From the NCBI RefSeq assembly GCF_018129965.1, contig NZ_JAFCKW010000002.1:124001-188000 (forward strand): a DNA stretch of 64,000 bases, given 5' to 3'. The notes under the pieces are model-generated. The model saw only the letters and a program-made list of their open reading frames with translations, was not told the origin of the DNA and did no database searches. A program made the position numbers and the translations under genes. The DNA is from Bradyrhizobium diazoefficiens. GTDB lineage: Bacteria > Pseudomonadota > Alphaproteobacteria > Rhizobiales > Xanthobacteraceae. Positions 1-9,499 of this stretch are shown here, piece by piece (positions within the stretch are counted from its first letter, which is position 1; each line of letters starts with the position of its first letter).

Positions 1-776
1 GGCGGCAATGTCTGCTCGGCCTGGGCGAGCGCGGTTTCCTGCGTCAGCACATCGACCTGTGCCGCCTGGCCCGCCTCGAACTGGGTCTTGAGAATGCCGA
101 GAATGTCGCGCTCGATCTTGATGATGCGCTCGGTCGCCGCGATCTGCCCGCGCAGCGAAGCCTCCTGGATTGCGGCTGTCGCGACGTTGGCGGTGAGCGT
201 GACGTAGGCGGCCTCGAGCTGGTACTGCGCCTGCTCGGCCTGGGCATCGAGGCTCTCGACGGCCCGGGTGTTCTGGCCCCAGATATCGGGCACGAAGCTG
301 ATATTGAGCTGGGCCGTGTGCAGGGAATAGCGGCTTTGCGGTGCGTCCACCGGGCTGGACGTCGCCATGTTGGAGGACTGCTGGTCGGAGGGCGTGTAGT
401 TCACGCCCACTTGCGGAAAGAACAGGCCGCGCTGCGCCAGCGCATTGAAGTTCGCGATGCGGATTGCGGCCTCTGCAGACTGCAGCGAGGGATTTTGCTC
501 GACCGAGATGCGGATCAGATCGTTCAGCGGCCTCGAGCGGAACGCCGCCCACCAGCGCGCCGGAATGTCGGCGCCGGTCACGAATTGCTGCCGTGGCACG
601 CCGGGCTCGAGGGCATCGGCGCGCGGGGAGGCGAGCGGCTCCGGTGTATAACGGGAGACGTCCGGCGCCGGCGGGGTTACGAAGTTCGGGCCGACCGCGC
701 AGCCCGCAAGCCAAAAGCCGGCGGCGCCGGTGACCAGCACATTGCGGATCGTTCGGTCGATTGTCACGCAGCACAT
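1..776 (-). CDS. Outer membrane factor lipoprotein of an RND efflux system (partial)
   Basis: The protein resembles the TolC/NodT-type outer membrane channels that complete tripartite RND pumps. The N-terminus carries a lipoprotein signal (FWLAGC, then AVGPNF, typical of NodT/OprM lipoproteins), followed by a region with alternating amphipathic segments (ARWWAAFRSRPLNDLI, then long Ala/Gln-rich stretches). About 258 codons are visible; the C-terminal part lies beyond the left edge. An ATG at 776 and an in-frame GTG at 767 are both possible starts. The ATG lies one base after the stop of the pump gene, so the two are probably translationally coupled in one operon. The family call is firm and the substrate is unknown. 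Confidence 0.85.
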   Translation of the reverse strand, partial: MCCVTIDRTIRNVLVTGAAGFWLAGCAVGPNFVTPPAPDVSRYTPEPLASPRADALEPGVPRQQFVTGADIPARWWAAFRSRPLNDLIRISVEQNPSLQSAEAAIRIANFNALAQRGLFFPQVGVNYTPSDQQSSNMATSSPVDAPQSRYSLHTAQLNISFVPDIWGQNTRAVESLDAQAEQAQYQLEAAYVTLTANVATAAIQEASLRGQIAATERIIKIERDILGILKTQFEAGQAAQVDVLTQETALAQAEQTLP

Positions 777-777
777 C

Positions 778-3700
778 CTAGCGGACCACTTCCGGCGGCG
801 AGGCGGCCGCGTCGCCTTCACGCGTCACGGCGCTTTCCCGCGACAGAAAGATCTTGCGCAGCGCCGGCGCGACCACGAGCAGCAACAATGGCCCGATGAA
901 CATGCCGCCGACCACGACGGTGGCGAGCGGCCGCTGCACCTGGCTGCCGATGCCCTGCGATAACGCCGCCGGAAAAAGGCCGACGCCGGCCGAGAGCGCC
1001 GTCATCAGCATCGGCCGCATGCGCTGTTCGGCGCCGCTGAACACCGCCTCGGCTATGCTCATGCCGGAGGCGCGCAGCTCGCGGAAATAGGTGATGTTGA
1101 GGATGCCGTCCATGACCGCAACGCCGAACAGGGAGATGAAGCCGATGGCAGCCGAGATGCTGAAGTCGAGGCCGGCGAGATAGAGCGCAATCAGTCCGCC
1201 CCCAACGGCGAAGGGGATGCCGGCGAGCGCCAGCAGACTGTCGCGCACCGAGTTGAACAGGCTGTAGAGCAGCACGAAGATCAGGAGCAGCGTGACCGGC
1301 ACCACGACCATCAGCCGTGCCTTGGCGGCCTCGAGATTGTCGAACTCGCCGGACCAGATGATGCGGTAGCCGGACGGAAGCTGCACGGCCGCGGCAACGC
1401 GCCGCTGGGCCTCGGCGACCGTACTGCCGAGATCGCGGCCGCGCACGCTGAACTTGATGGGGATGTAACGCTGGCTGCGCTCGCGGTAGATGAACAGCGC
1501 CCCCGTGTCGAGCGAGATGTCGGCAAGCTCGCTGAGGGGAACGTAGGTATTGGTGCCCGACGGCGTCGCATAGGCGACCTTGATGTCGCGCACGGCATCG
1601 ACACTCTGCCTGAACTTCGGATCGAGCCGCACGGCGACGGCGAACGAGCGGTCTGCCTCCAGCACGTTAGTCGCCGTGGTGCCGCCGAGCGCGGCCTGCA
1701 CCACCGTGGTGATGTCGCCGGTGTTGAGGCCGTAGCGCGCGGCCTTCTCGCGATCGATCTTGATGTTGAGATTGGGCTGGCCCACCAGATGGAACACGCC
1801 GAGATCGGCGACGCCCTGGGTGTCGCGCATGACGTCCATCACCTTGGTCGCAGTCTGCTCCAGCACGTCGAGATTCGGTCCGACGACCTTGACCGAGTTG
1901 GCGCCCTTCACGCCGGACAGCGCCTCTTCGATATTGTCCTGGATGTATTGGGAGAAGTTAAAGGTGACGCCGGGCAGTTCCTCGTCGAACTCCCTTTGCA
2001 GTTCCTCGGTGAGTTTCGCCTTGGTCAGCCCCTTCGGCCATTCGTCGAACGGCTTGATCGGTGCGAACAGCTCGACATTGGAGAAGGGCGAGGCGTCGCT
2101 GCCGTTGTCGGGACGGCCATGCTGGGAGACGACGGTGATGATTTCGGGATGTCGCAGCAGGATGTCGCGCATCTTGCGGGTCGCTTCGGTGCCGGATTCG
2201 AGCGAGATCGTCGGTGGCATCGAGGCGCGGATCCAGAAATTGCCTTCCTCCAGCGCGGGCAGGAACTCGCTGCCGAGCCGGCTCGCAGCCAGCGTCGATA
2301 TCGCGAGGAAGACGAGGCCCGCAGCCACCGCAAGCCTCACGCTGCCGAGCGCCCAGCGCAGCACCGGCGTGTAGGCCTTGCGCAGCGCGCGCACGATCCG
2401 CGTCTCGGTCTCCTCGATATGCTCGGGCAGCAGCAGCGAGGCGAGCACCGGCGTGACCGTGAAGGTGGCGAGCAGGGCGCCGGCGAGCGCATAGCCGTAG
2501 GTGCGGGCCATCGGCCCGAAGATCTGGCCCTCGACGCCCTGCATGGTGAACAGCGGCACGAAGGCGGTCACGGTGATCGCGGCCGTGAAGAACACGGCCT
2601 TGTCGACCTGGAGCGCGCTGACGAAGATCATGCGGAGCCGGGCGGTCCAGCGCGCAGTCGAGGGCTGGCCGTGGGTGGCGGCGGTCGGATCGGTCCCCCA
2701 ATATCCCTCGGCGAGATTTTGCAGGACGCGGGCGCGGTTCTCGGGATCCGACTGGAAGTTGCGGAAGATGTTTTCCATCATGATCACGGCGGAATCGACG
2801 ATGATGCCGAAATCGACGGCGCCCAGCGACAGCAGGTTGGCGTCCTCGCCCTGCAGAACCAGGATGATGATGGCGAAGAACAGCGCGAACGGGATGTTGG
2901 CCGAAACGATGATCGCGCTGCGCAGATCGCCCAGGAACACCCACTGGATCACGAAGACCAGGAGGCAGCCGAATATGAGGTTGTGCAGCACGGTGTGGGT
3001 GGTCACGCCGACCAGCGAGGAGCGATCGTAATAGGGCACGATCCGCACGCCCGGCGGCAGGGTGCCGTCGCCGTTGATTTTCTCGACCTCCTCCTCGACC
3101 TTCGGGATGATCTCGTTGGTATGCTGGGTGCGGCCCATGACGACGATCGCGGCTGCGATATCGTCCTGCTTGTCCTTGCCGGCGATGCCGAGCCGAGGCA
3201 CATAGCCGACCGAGACCTTGGCGACGTCCTTGATCTGGATCGGCAGGCCGCCGGACTGGGTCAGCACGATATTCTCGATATCGGCGACCTTGTAGCCCTT
3301 GGTGATGTCGTCGGCGCCGCCGGAATCGATGAGACCGATGCCGCGGATGTTGACGGATTGCTGGCCGATCGCGATCTCGCGGCCGCCGACATTGACGTTC
3401 GAATTGCCGAGCGCGGTGACGAGCTGCGGCACGGTGATGTTGTAGGCCTCGAGCTTCGAGAGGTCGGCATCGACGTTGAACTGCTTGGTCGTGCCGCCCC
3501 AGGAATTGATCTGCACCACGCCGGGAATCGTCATCAGGCGACGGGTGACGACGTAGTCCTGCAGGGTGCGCAGATTGGTCAGCCCGAAATTCGGCGGGCC
3601 GACCAGCTGGTAACGGTAGATCTCGCCGACCAGGCTCGACTGCTGGATGGTCGGCACGAGATTGCCGGGAAGCTGGATATTCTGCTGGATGCTGTTTGCC

Positions 3701-4029
3701 GCCTGCGTGAGCGCAAAATAATAGTCGATGCCGTAGCGGAAGGTCACGCGGACGAAGGAGAGGCCGTAGAACGAGGTCGAGCGGATGTTGACCACGCCGG
3801 GCGTCGGGTAGAGCCCGACTTCCATCGGGATCGTGTAGTATTTCTCCATCTCCTCCGCAGACAGCCCGGGCGCCTGCGCGGTGATCTCCAGAATCACGGG
3901 CGCCGGATTCGGATAGGCCTCGATGTTGAGCCTGCTGAACGCGACGAGCCCCGCGGCACAGAACACGACAAGACAGAGCACGATGATGGCACTGCGGGTG
4001 AGGCCGAAGGTGAGTATGCTCTTGACCAA
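778..4029 (-). CDS. RND efflux pump permease, CzcA/HME-like
   Basis: This is an inner-membrane proton-driven pump of 1083 residues, a full RND length. It has an N-terminal membrane helix, two large periplasmic loops and two clusters of membrane helices. The TM4-type segment GAVDFGIIVDSAVIMMEN resembles the DFG(x)IVD(G/S)AV(x)xxEN motif of heavy-metal-efflux (HME) RND pumps rather than the drug-pump pattern. The opening (RLNIEAYPNPAPV) also fits that branch, but the transported substrate cannot be read from sequence. The only plausible start is TTG at 4029: no in-frame ATG or GTG lies between it and the upstream stop. It sits 45 bases after the fusion-protein gene and directly before the outer-membrane gene. 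Confidence 0.93.
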   Translation of the reverse strand: MVKSILTFGLTRSAIIVLCLVVFCAAGLVAFSRLNIEAYPNPAPVILEITAQAPGLSAEEMEKYYTIPMEVGLYPTPGVVNIRSTSFYGLSFVRVTFRYGIDYYFALTQAANSIQQNIQLPGNLVPTIQQSSLVGEIYRYQLVGPPNFGLTNLRTLQDYVVTRRLMTIPGVVQINSWGGTTKQFNVDADLSKLEAYNITVPQLVTALGNSNVNVGGREIAIGQQSVNIRGIGLIDSGGADDITKGYKVADIENIVLTQSGGLPIQIKDVAKVSVGYVPRLGIAGKDKQDDIAAAIVVMGRTQHTNEIIPKVEEEVEKINGDGTLPPGVRIVPYYDRSSLVGVTTHTVLHNLIFGCLLVFVIQWVFLGDLRSAIIVSANIPFALFFAIIILVLQGEDANLLSLGAVDFGIIVDSAVIMMENIFRNFQSDPENRARVLQNLAEGYWGTDPTAATHGQPSTARWTARLRMIFVSALQVDKAVFFTAAITVTAFVPLFTMQGVEGQIFGPMARTYGYALAGALLATFTVTPVLASLLLPEHIEETETRIVRALRKAYTPVLRWALGSVRLAVAAGLVFLAISTLAASRLGSEFLPALEEGNFWIRASMPPTISLESGTEATRKMRDILLRHPEIITVVSQHGRPDNGSDASPFSNVELFAPIKPFDEWPKGLTKAKLTEELQREFDEELPGVTFNFSQYIQDNIEEALSGVKGANSVKVVGPNLDVLEQTATKVMDVMRDTQGVADLGVFHLVGQPNLNIKIDREKAARYGLNTGDITTVVQAALGGTTATNVLEADRSFAVAVRLDPKFRQSVDAVRDIKVAYATPSGTNTYVPLSELADISLDTGALFIYRERSQRYIPIKFSVRGRDLGSTVAEAQRRVAAAVQLPSGYRIIWSGEFDNLEAAKARLMVVVPVTLLLIFVLLYSLFNSVRDSLLALAGIPFAVGGGLIALYLAGLDFSISAAIGFISLFGVAVMDGILNITYFRELRASGMSIAEAVFSGAEQRMRPMLMTALSAGVGLFPAALSQGIGSQVQRPLATVVVGGMFIGPLLLLVVAPALRKIFLSRESAVTREGDAAASPPEVVR

Positions 4030-4074
4030 AATCTCGTACTCACAGGCGGCTTGCGGGCTTGACGGACGCCATGG

Positions 4075-5277
4075 TCAGCCTGTCACCGCGGTGGCGAACT
4101 TGTTCGAGAGGAAGATGGCGCCGCTCGCAGCCACGAGCTCGCCCGGCTTGAGCCCATCGACGATCTGGCACCACCCGTCCTGCGTGATTCCGACCGTCAC
4201 GCGACGACGCGCGAAGCGACGGCGGTCGGACGTGACCCACAGCGTCATGCTGCCGTCGCCCTCGCGCACGATGGCCTCCGCAGGCACGGCCAGCGATTGT
4301 TTGGGGGTCTCGGTCTCGATCGAGAAGGTGGCCAGCATGCCGGCGCGCAGCTTGTGGCCGGGATCCTCGATGACCGAACGGACGAGCTGCCGGTGCGTGG
4401 TCGGATCGATGTTCAGGCCCAGCGTGCTGACACGGCCGCGAAAGACCTCGTCAGGATAGGCGGGAACGCTGACGGCGACGGGTTGGCCGATCCGGTAGGC
4501 CGGCGCATCGGTCTCGATCACGTTGGCGACCATCCACATCGTCGAGAGGTCCGCCAGGGAATAGGGCGCGGGCGCATTGCCCGGCTGGACGTACAGCCCG
4601 GGCGCGGCGTTGCGCGTGACGATCTGGCCCGAGATCGGGCTCGGCACGATCAGGATGGAATCGACCTTGCGTTCGGCGACGATGCGATCGATCTCCTCGT
4701 CGGTCTTGCCGAAGATGCGCACAGCGTTGCGGGCGGCCTTGTAGTTGCCTTCCGCGGTCTGCTGGTCCGAGGTTGCCTGATCGACGTCCTTCTGCGCACC
4801 GCCGCCGGCCTTCAGGAGCTGCTTGAGGCGCGTTAGCGTGCGGGTTTGCAGCTCCAGCACGCCGGAAGACGCAAGCAGCGTCGACTCGGCCTGGAGCAGA
4901 TCGGGGCTGTCGATGGTAAAAAGGGTCTGCCCCTTGGTGACCGTGTCTCCGACATTGAACAACGTGTCGACGATCTTGCCGGGATTGGGCGTAAACACCT
5001 GGACCAGCATGTTCTGGTTGAAGTCGATCGACCCGACCGTCTTCTTGATCACGGCGAAGGTGCGGGCCTCGGCCGGCAGGATCTTGAAGGCGTCGACCTG
5101 CTTGTCGGTGACGGTAACGGCTTGCTGCGCGATGTCGACATCGCCATTGGCGGAAGGGGAAGCGGCCTTTGCCGAACGCACGTCGTTCGACAGCGACAGC
5201 AACCAGGCGCCCATCGCAACGGCGGCGATGACAGTGATACCAGCCGTCAAGCCGGCATGCTTGATGCGAAGTGACAT
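4075..5277 (-). CDS. Efflux RND periplasmic adaptor (HlyD-type membrane fusion protein)
   Basis: This 400-residue protein would bridge the inner-membrane pump and the outer-membrane channel. It has an N-terminal membrane anchor (AGITVIAAVAMGAWLL), a split biotinyl-lipoyl domain (VQVFTPNPGKIVDTLFNVGDTV, later IVPSPISGQIV), an alpha-helical hairpin between the halves (about residues 120-195), then beta-barrel and membrane-proximal domains ending in a GLKPGELV motif. The start is placed at the ATG at 5277; an in-frame extension to 5340 looks non-coding. It is the first gene of a three-gene minus-strand operon with the pump and the outer membrane factor. Confidence 0.92.
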   Translation of the reverse strand: MSLRIKHAGLTAGITVIAAVAMGAWLLSLSNDVRSAKAASPSANGDVDIAQQAVTVTDKQVDAFKILPAEARTFAVIKKTVGSIDFNQNMLVQVFTPNPGKIVDTLFNVGDTVTKGQTLFTIDSPDLLQAESTLLASSGVLELQTRTLTRLKQLLKAGGGAQKDVDQATSDQQTAEGNYKAARNAVRIFGKTDEEIDRIVAERKVDSILIVPSPISGQIVTRNAAPGLYVQPGNAPAPYSLADLSTMWMVANVIETDAPAYRIGQPVAVSVPAYPDEVFRGRVSTLGLNIDPTTHRQLVRSVIEDPGHKLRAGMLATFSIETETPKQSLAVPAEAIVREGDGSMTLWVTSDRRRFARRRVTVGITQDGWCQIVDGLKPGELVAASGAIFLSNKFATAVTG

Positions 5278-5665
5278 CGCAGAGCCCCGTTCTATCCGCT
5301 TCGGATGTCCGTGCTCTCGATCAGCTGTACCACTGCGCAATGTGCGCGGCGTGAAGCGATCGCGGCGGACGGAAACTTGTTAGCAAGCCCAACTGACGTC
5401 AACCTGACAGTGCGATGTCACTGCGGCTGCCTCACGAGAGTCATAGCGGTCCACTCATCTGGTTTCGATATAAGAAAGCCGGGATATAAATACATAAATG
5501 ATAGCGCCAGACGTGCGCTCGTGCCCGGTTGATCAAAAGCCGGTCGACTGCACAGCGCCGTTGGCTATGCGGCCATCATGCGACGGACTCGATCAGGAGT
5601 GGATTTGAGGTCGATCGCGTTGCATCGGGATCGCCAGAAACGGGCGTTGCCGAACGCTCTCACGA
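5278..5665. other. Gene-free region upstream of the RND operon, with a short inverted repeat
   Basis: No convincing gene is present in this 388-base stretch. It should hold the promoter of the RND operon. An AT-rich patch (about 5468-5502) lies in the middle. A perfect inverted repeat CAGTG-N6-CACTG at 5408-5423 is a candidate operator, but no regulator can be assigned from sequence alone. Confidence 0.5.
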
Positions 5666-5788
5666 TCAGGTCCGATCGTGGGTCCGCCAGACGAAGATGA
5701 TGAAAATGGCGACAAAGACCGCGCCGGCGAGCATCCAATACTGGCCGTCGAATCCGAAAAGGCTGAATTTCTGAATGAGGAAGTCCAC
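5666..5788 (-). CDS. Small single-span membrane protein, 40 aa, unknown
   Basis: A GTG-started frame encodes 40 residues: a short amphipathic start (VDFLIQKFSLFGFDGQYW), one hydrophobic span (MLAGAVFVAIFIIFVW) and a charged end (RTHDRT). An AAGGGG ribosome-binding site lies about nine bases upstream of the GTG. It stands 139 bases after the KdpE-like regulator gene on the same strand, and an AT-rich stretch (about 5831-5850) upstream of it could hold a promoter. It does not resemble KdpF closely. It is too short for family assignment; the ribosome-binding site and clean membrane span support it as a real gene. Confidence 0.5.
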   Translation of the reverse strand: MDFLIQKFSLFGFDGQYWMLAGAVFVAIFIIFVWRTHDRT

Positions 5789-5927
5789 CGCATCCGCCCC
5801 TTTGTTGTGCAAGGTAGGCGGTTTGCGCGCAGAAATATATTATTTATTCACGGGTGTGGCACTGCGCCGTGCATCGGTGATCTGCGCGACCGGGATTGTC
5901 CGAAACAGGCGAGGCAAGGGCGAAGCA

Positions 5928-6653
5928 TCAGCTTACCCTGTCGGCGACGGGCACTGAATCGAACCGGTTCTGAAGCCGGTAGCCCACGCCAGATTCCGTG
6001 ATCAACAGGCGGGGCTGGTTCGGGTCAGTCTCGATCTTCTGGCGCAACTTGCGCACGAGAATGCGCAGGTACTGGATATTGTCGCGCTGATTGCCGCTCC
6101 AGATCTCCTTGAGCAGTTGGTCGTGCGTGACGACGAGGCCGACATGCATGGCGAGCACGTGCAGCAGCCGGTATTCCTTCCGCGTCAGGTGAAGCCGGCT
6201 GTGGTTGAGCGACACCGTGCGCGTCACGAGGTCGACCGAGAGCGGGCCGGCGACGACGACCGGAGTTTCTGTCGTCGATTTGAAATAGCGTCGAAGCGAG
6301 GCCTCACTGCGTGCAAGAAGCTCGGCCATGCCGAATGGCTTGACGACATAATCGTCGGCGCCGGCCTGGAGCAGCCGCACCTTGTCGTCTTCGCCTGCCG
6401 CGACGGAGAGAATGATGATCGGGATGTTCGACCAGGCGCGTATCCGTTCGAGCACCTCGGCGCCGTGAAGGTCCGGCAGCGCGAGATCGAGAACGATGAG
6501 ATCCGGCGGGCTGAACGTCGCGATCTTCAGCGCTTCGGTCGCGTTCTCGGCCTCGAGCACGTCAAAACCGTTCAACTCGAAGCCGGCGCGCAGAAAGCGC
6601 CTGATTTTCGGTTCATCGTCGATCAGGAGAACCACGTTTGCGGGCTTACTCAT
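5928..6653 (-). CDS. Two-component response regulator, OmpR/KdpE type
   Basis: This 241-residue regulator has an N-terminal receiver domain with the acidic pocket (LLIDDE), the phosphoacceptor aspartate in LIVLDLALPD and the conserved lysine in DDYVVKPFG. A C-terminal winged-helix DNA-binding domain follows (LTRKEYRLLHVLAMHVGLVV ... LRILVRKLRQKIE). The layout and sequence resemble KdpE. Its ATG overlaps the end of the sensor kinase gene by eight bases, so the two are coupled. No kdpFABC genes are visible nearby, so a role in potassium control is uncertain. Nearby possible targets are the small membrane ORF and the RND operon downstream. Confidence 0.9.
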   Translation of the reverse strand: MSKPANVVLLIDDEPKIRRFLRAGFELNGFDVLEAENATEALKIATFSPPDLIVLDLALPDLHGAEVLERIRAWSNIPIIILSVAAGEDDKVRLLQAGADDYVVKPFGMAELLARSEASLRRYFKSTTETPVVVAGPLSVDLVTRTVSLNHSRLHLTRKEYRLLHVLAMHVGLVVTHDQLLKEIWSGNQRDNIQYLRILVRKLRQKIETDPNQPRLLITESGVGYRLQNRFDSVPVADRVS

Positions 6654-8247
6654 CGCAGGCCACCATTGCGGGAGAGGACGCGGCGGCGGGTAGCTTGATC
6701 ATGACGGCTGTCCCTTGCCCCTGTCCCTCGCTGTGAACGGAGATCGTTCCGCCATTGGCGTGGACAAAGATCGACGCGATCCAAAAGCCGAGGCCGGAGC
6801 CAGGCACCGACGCCTGGTGTCGCGCCCCGCGAAACGACCGGCGCCCGAGCTTTTCCTGCTCGTCCTGGGTGATGCCGACGCCCTGGTCGGAGACGCGGAT
6901 GATCACGCGCTCCGGCTCCGGCCTGACGTCGACCGATATGGTGGAGCCGGACGGCGAATATTTTGCGGCGTTCTCGAGAATCTGGCCGCAGGCTTCCTCG
7001 ATCAATCCGGAATCGACATGCAGCAACGGAAGATCATCGGCAAAGGCGATTTCTATGCGGTGCGCGCCGAGCTGGCGTCCGCGCCGTCTAGCTGCGCCAT
7101 TCAAGATATCCCTCGGGTCGGTCCATTCGAGGCGTGGACTGAGCCCGCCAGCTGTGACGCGGGTCGCGCTGAGGAGGTTCCGGATATAGCCGCCGAGCTG
7201 GGCGGTCTCCTCGGAGATCGCGTCGACCAGCGCGCGTATGCGGGGATCGCTGCGGATCGCGGGAATCGAATCCAGAACGCTCGCCGATCCCTGGATCGCG
7301 GCGAGTGGCGAGCAGAGTTCATGGGACAGGGTGCCGTGGAAGGCGTCCCGCAGCAATTGACCCTGCAGGTGCAGCCGCGCGCTCTCCATGGCCTTGCCGA
7401 TGTCCAGGCGCTGCAGCGTCAGGGCTGTCTCGTCGAGGATGGCTTCGATCCTGCTCGTCCGGATTGCGATCGCTTGTTGCGAACCGATCCCGACATTGAC
7501 CGCGATCACGCCGTGAATGGCGTCGTCGGAGGAGATCGCACGTAGCAGCCAAAGCCCGCTTCTGTTCGCGTCGAGGATCGTCCGCGACATCGGTCCGACG
7601 CCGGAATTCATGGCAGTGGCGGCCGCTTGCACCATGGGGGGCACGAAACGCGACTCCGGCGGTTCGATGTTGCTATCGGACCTCTTCACGAAGAACGTGG
7701 CTGGATGCCCGAAGGCGAGCGCGAAATGCTCCTGTATGGCAGCAATCAGGTCGGCGATGGTAAAGCAGGAGGCGAGCCTTCGCGAGAAATCGTACAGCGC
7801 CTGCATGTCCTTTTCGCTCCGGCGGAGCCGCTCGGTCTCCTGGCGCAGCCGGGATGCCAGATTGCTGCTGACCATCGATACGATCAGGAACAGCAGGAGA
7901 TCGACCGCTTCCTGCGGATCGTCGACGCGAAAACTGTAGAGCGGGGCGAAGAAGAAAAAGTCGGCGGCCGCCATGGCTGCGATCGATGCCACCATGGCAG
8001 GCCAGATGCCCCACCTGGTCGCCACGAACATCACCGGGATGAGATAGGCGATCGGCACCAGGCTGGTGGCAACGTTCCTGCTGAACGCAAGAAGGGGCGC
8101 CGTGAACAAGGCAACGCCAAGAACCGAAAGCAGGACGGGAGAGGCCGCTCGCCAGAGCGCGCGCGACCCCTGATGATTGTCCGCTGCGATCATGCGGCAG
8201 GCTACAACGTCAGGGCTGGTCGTCCGTATGCTCGCCGTTGAAGGCAT
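6646..8247 (-). CDS. Sensor histidine kinase with KdpD-type DUF4118 membrane domain
   Basis: The protein begins with four closely spaced membrane helices of the KdpD C-terminal type (DUF4118; AADFFFFAPLYSFRVDDPQE). A coiled linker, a GAF-like region, an H box (SHELCSPLAAI) and a complete ATPase domain follow (N box EACGQILENAAKY, G1 VSDQGVGI, G2 GSGLGFWIA). The roughly 400-residue N-terminal KdpD sensor and UspA region of the full enzyme is missing, so this is a 'short KdpD'. The start is ambiguous: TTG at 8274, ATG at 8247 or ATG at 8193 are all in frame with no strong ribosome-binding site. It overlaps the response regulator gene, its likely partner. Confidence 0.88.
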   Translation of the reverse strand: MPSTASIRTTSPDVVACRMIAADNHQGSRALWRAASPVLLSVLGVALFTAPLLAFSRNVATSLVPIAYLIPVMFVATRWGIWPAMVASIAAMAAADFFFFAPLYSFRVDDPQEAVDLLLFLIVSMVSSNLASRLRQETERLRRSEKDMQALYDFSRRLASCFTIADLIAAIQEHFALAFGHPATFFVKRSDSNIEPPESRFVPPMVQAAATAMNSGVGPMSRTILDANRSGLWLLRAISSDDAIHGVIAVNVGIGSQQAIAIRTSRIEAILDETALTLQRLDIGKAMESARLHLQGQLLRDAFHGTLSHELCSPLAAIQGSASVLDSIPAIRSDPRIRALVDAISEETAQLGGYIRNLLSATRVTAGGLSPRLEWTDPRDILNGAARRRGRQLGAHRIEIAFADDLPLLHVDSGLIEEACGQILENAAKYSPSGSTISVDVRPEPERVIIRVSDQGVGITQDEQEKLGRRSFRGARHQASVPGSGLGFWIASIFVHANGGTISVHSEGQGQGTAVMIKLPAAASSPAMVACDE

Positions 8248-8485
8248 GCGACCAAGTGGCAGATGTATAATCAAAATACGTGCGCGCCTTCAGGGAGAAC
8301 ATCAATGACCGATGCGAGAGTCCGTCGGCTCCGCCCAGCGGATCACTTCAGGACCCAGATCGCAGCCCGCGATGTCGTCAACTTACCCGGCGGCCCGACG
8401 ATGGGCCGGATTGGCGTAGAAAATCCATGTCGTTGAACGTGCGGGAAAATATAAAAGTAATAGCCGTCGATGTCCGTAGATCGAC

Positions 8486-9058
8486 TCAGTCGCGCACCAT
8501 GCCTGCATATTGGAGCGCGCGCCGCTGGTCCGACAGCTCGGGCCTCGACTTGCGATAATGGCCAGGCTCGTCATGCGATCGGCGGGCAGGAGGCACGAGC
8601 GAGGCGATGGCGGACGCGCTGATCTGCTTCGGCGGGTAGAGATAGAAGTCCATGAGCGCCATGTGCGACCCATGCGCATTGCGGCGAAGCACGTCGCGCG
8701 CGGCCTCGCCGGCGACCGGATAGATGGCGTTCCAGCCGGCGAAGCTGCTTGCCAGGATTTCCAGTGCGAGGATCGTGCTCGCGATCTGGACGAAGCCTTC
8801 ATTGGCCTTCTTGGCGCTGCGCGTGGTTGAGGCCTTGCGAAGCACTTGCCGAAGCTCTTTGTGGCGCTCGATCAGGGGCCCCATGCGAAACTGCCAAAGC
8901 ATGTTAGGTAGCGATGCGAAGCCGTGCACCTCGTGATACGATTCGATCAGGCTGCGGCATTGCCCCATCAATGTCCCGGGCAGGAACGAGAGGTCAATCG
9001 CCGTATCGTCCCGCAAGGGACTGCCTGTGACGCGCACAGCATGAGTCACGGCTTCCAT
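8486..9058 (-). CDS. Conserved-looking hypothetical protein, 190 aa
   Basis: I do not recognise this protein. It is soluble and mostly helical, with no signal peptide or membrane span. Features seen are a basic central stretch (RHKELRQVLRKASTTRSAKK), a hydrophobic helix (VQIASTILALEILASSF) and a charged, arginine-rich tail. The ATG at 9058 is preferred over the ATG at 9073. It stands alone between the kinase gene and the porin on the opposite strand. Codon use resembles its neighbours, but with no family match its reality is only moderately supported. Confidence 0.5.
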   Translation of the reverse strand: MEAVTHAVRVTGSPLRDDTAIDLSFLPGTLMGQCRSLIESYHEVHGFASLPNMLWQFRMGPLIERHKELRQVLRKASTTRSAKKANEGFVQIASTILALEILASSFAGWNAIYPVAGEAARDVLRRNAHGSHMALMDFYLYPPKQISASAIASLVPPARRSHDEPGHYRKSRPELSDQRRALQYAGMVRD

Positions 9059-9499
9059 GGTCGAACCTCGCAAAGCAGAGTCTAAGCCCGTGCGGGAAGA
9101 CTAGCGAGTTCGACCATAAATCTTCGATCAACAATCCGGCCGGCCGGCGTAGCAAAAAAATAGCCGAGTTGCGTCGCGAGATCGCATTTGCACTGAAGCC
9201 GAGCGGACGCTTGAAGCCACTATGTCGAGAATGACACAGTGCGAGGGAAATGGTTGCGCCGCGACATCATTCGTCCGCGAAATCTTCATGATTTCGCTGA
9301 GGCCTTGAGCAAACCGCACAGGCAATTGATGAGTATGCGTGCAAACGATGAGGAAGCGCGCCGTCGCGCTATTTTATTTTAACGAACGCGTGCGGCAATC
9401 CGTATCGCCTTTTTCTGCGTGGCGCACGAAGGATGACATCAAGCTTAACCGAACCGGAAGAGCGCTTGAAAGGCGTCGGTAGCAACAGCTTGGGGCAAT
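9059..9499. other. Gene-free divergent promoter region upstream of the porin
   Basis: This 441-base stretch has no convincing gene. It separates the minus-strand hypothetical gene from the plus-strand porin and is less GC-rich than its surroundings, with AT-rich patches near 9152-9160 (an A tract) and 9370-9380 (ATTTTATTTTAA). It probably holds the porin promoter and leader. No known operator was recognised. Confidence 0.4.

Noticed and set aside
1789..4062. A 757-codon plus-strand frame opposite the RND pump gene
   Set aside because: Its translation is rich in Asp, Arg, Gly and His with no family features, whereas the minus strand encodes a clear RND protein. It is a mirror frame caused by high third-position GC.
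5840..5862. A sigma-54-like promoter TGGCAC...TGCA
   Set aside because: The GG and GC elements are not at the required 10-base spacing.
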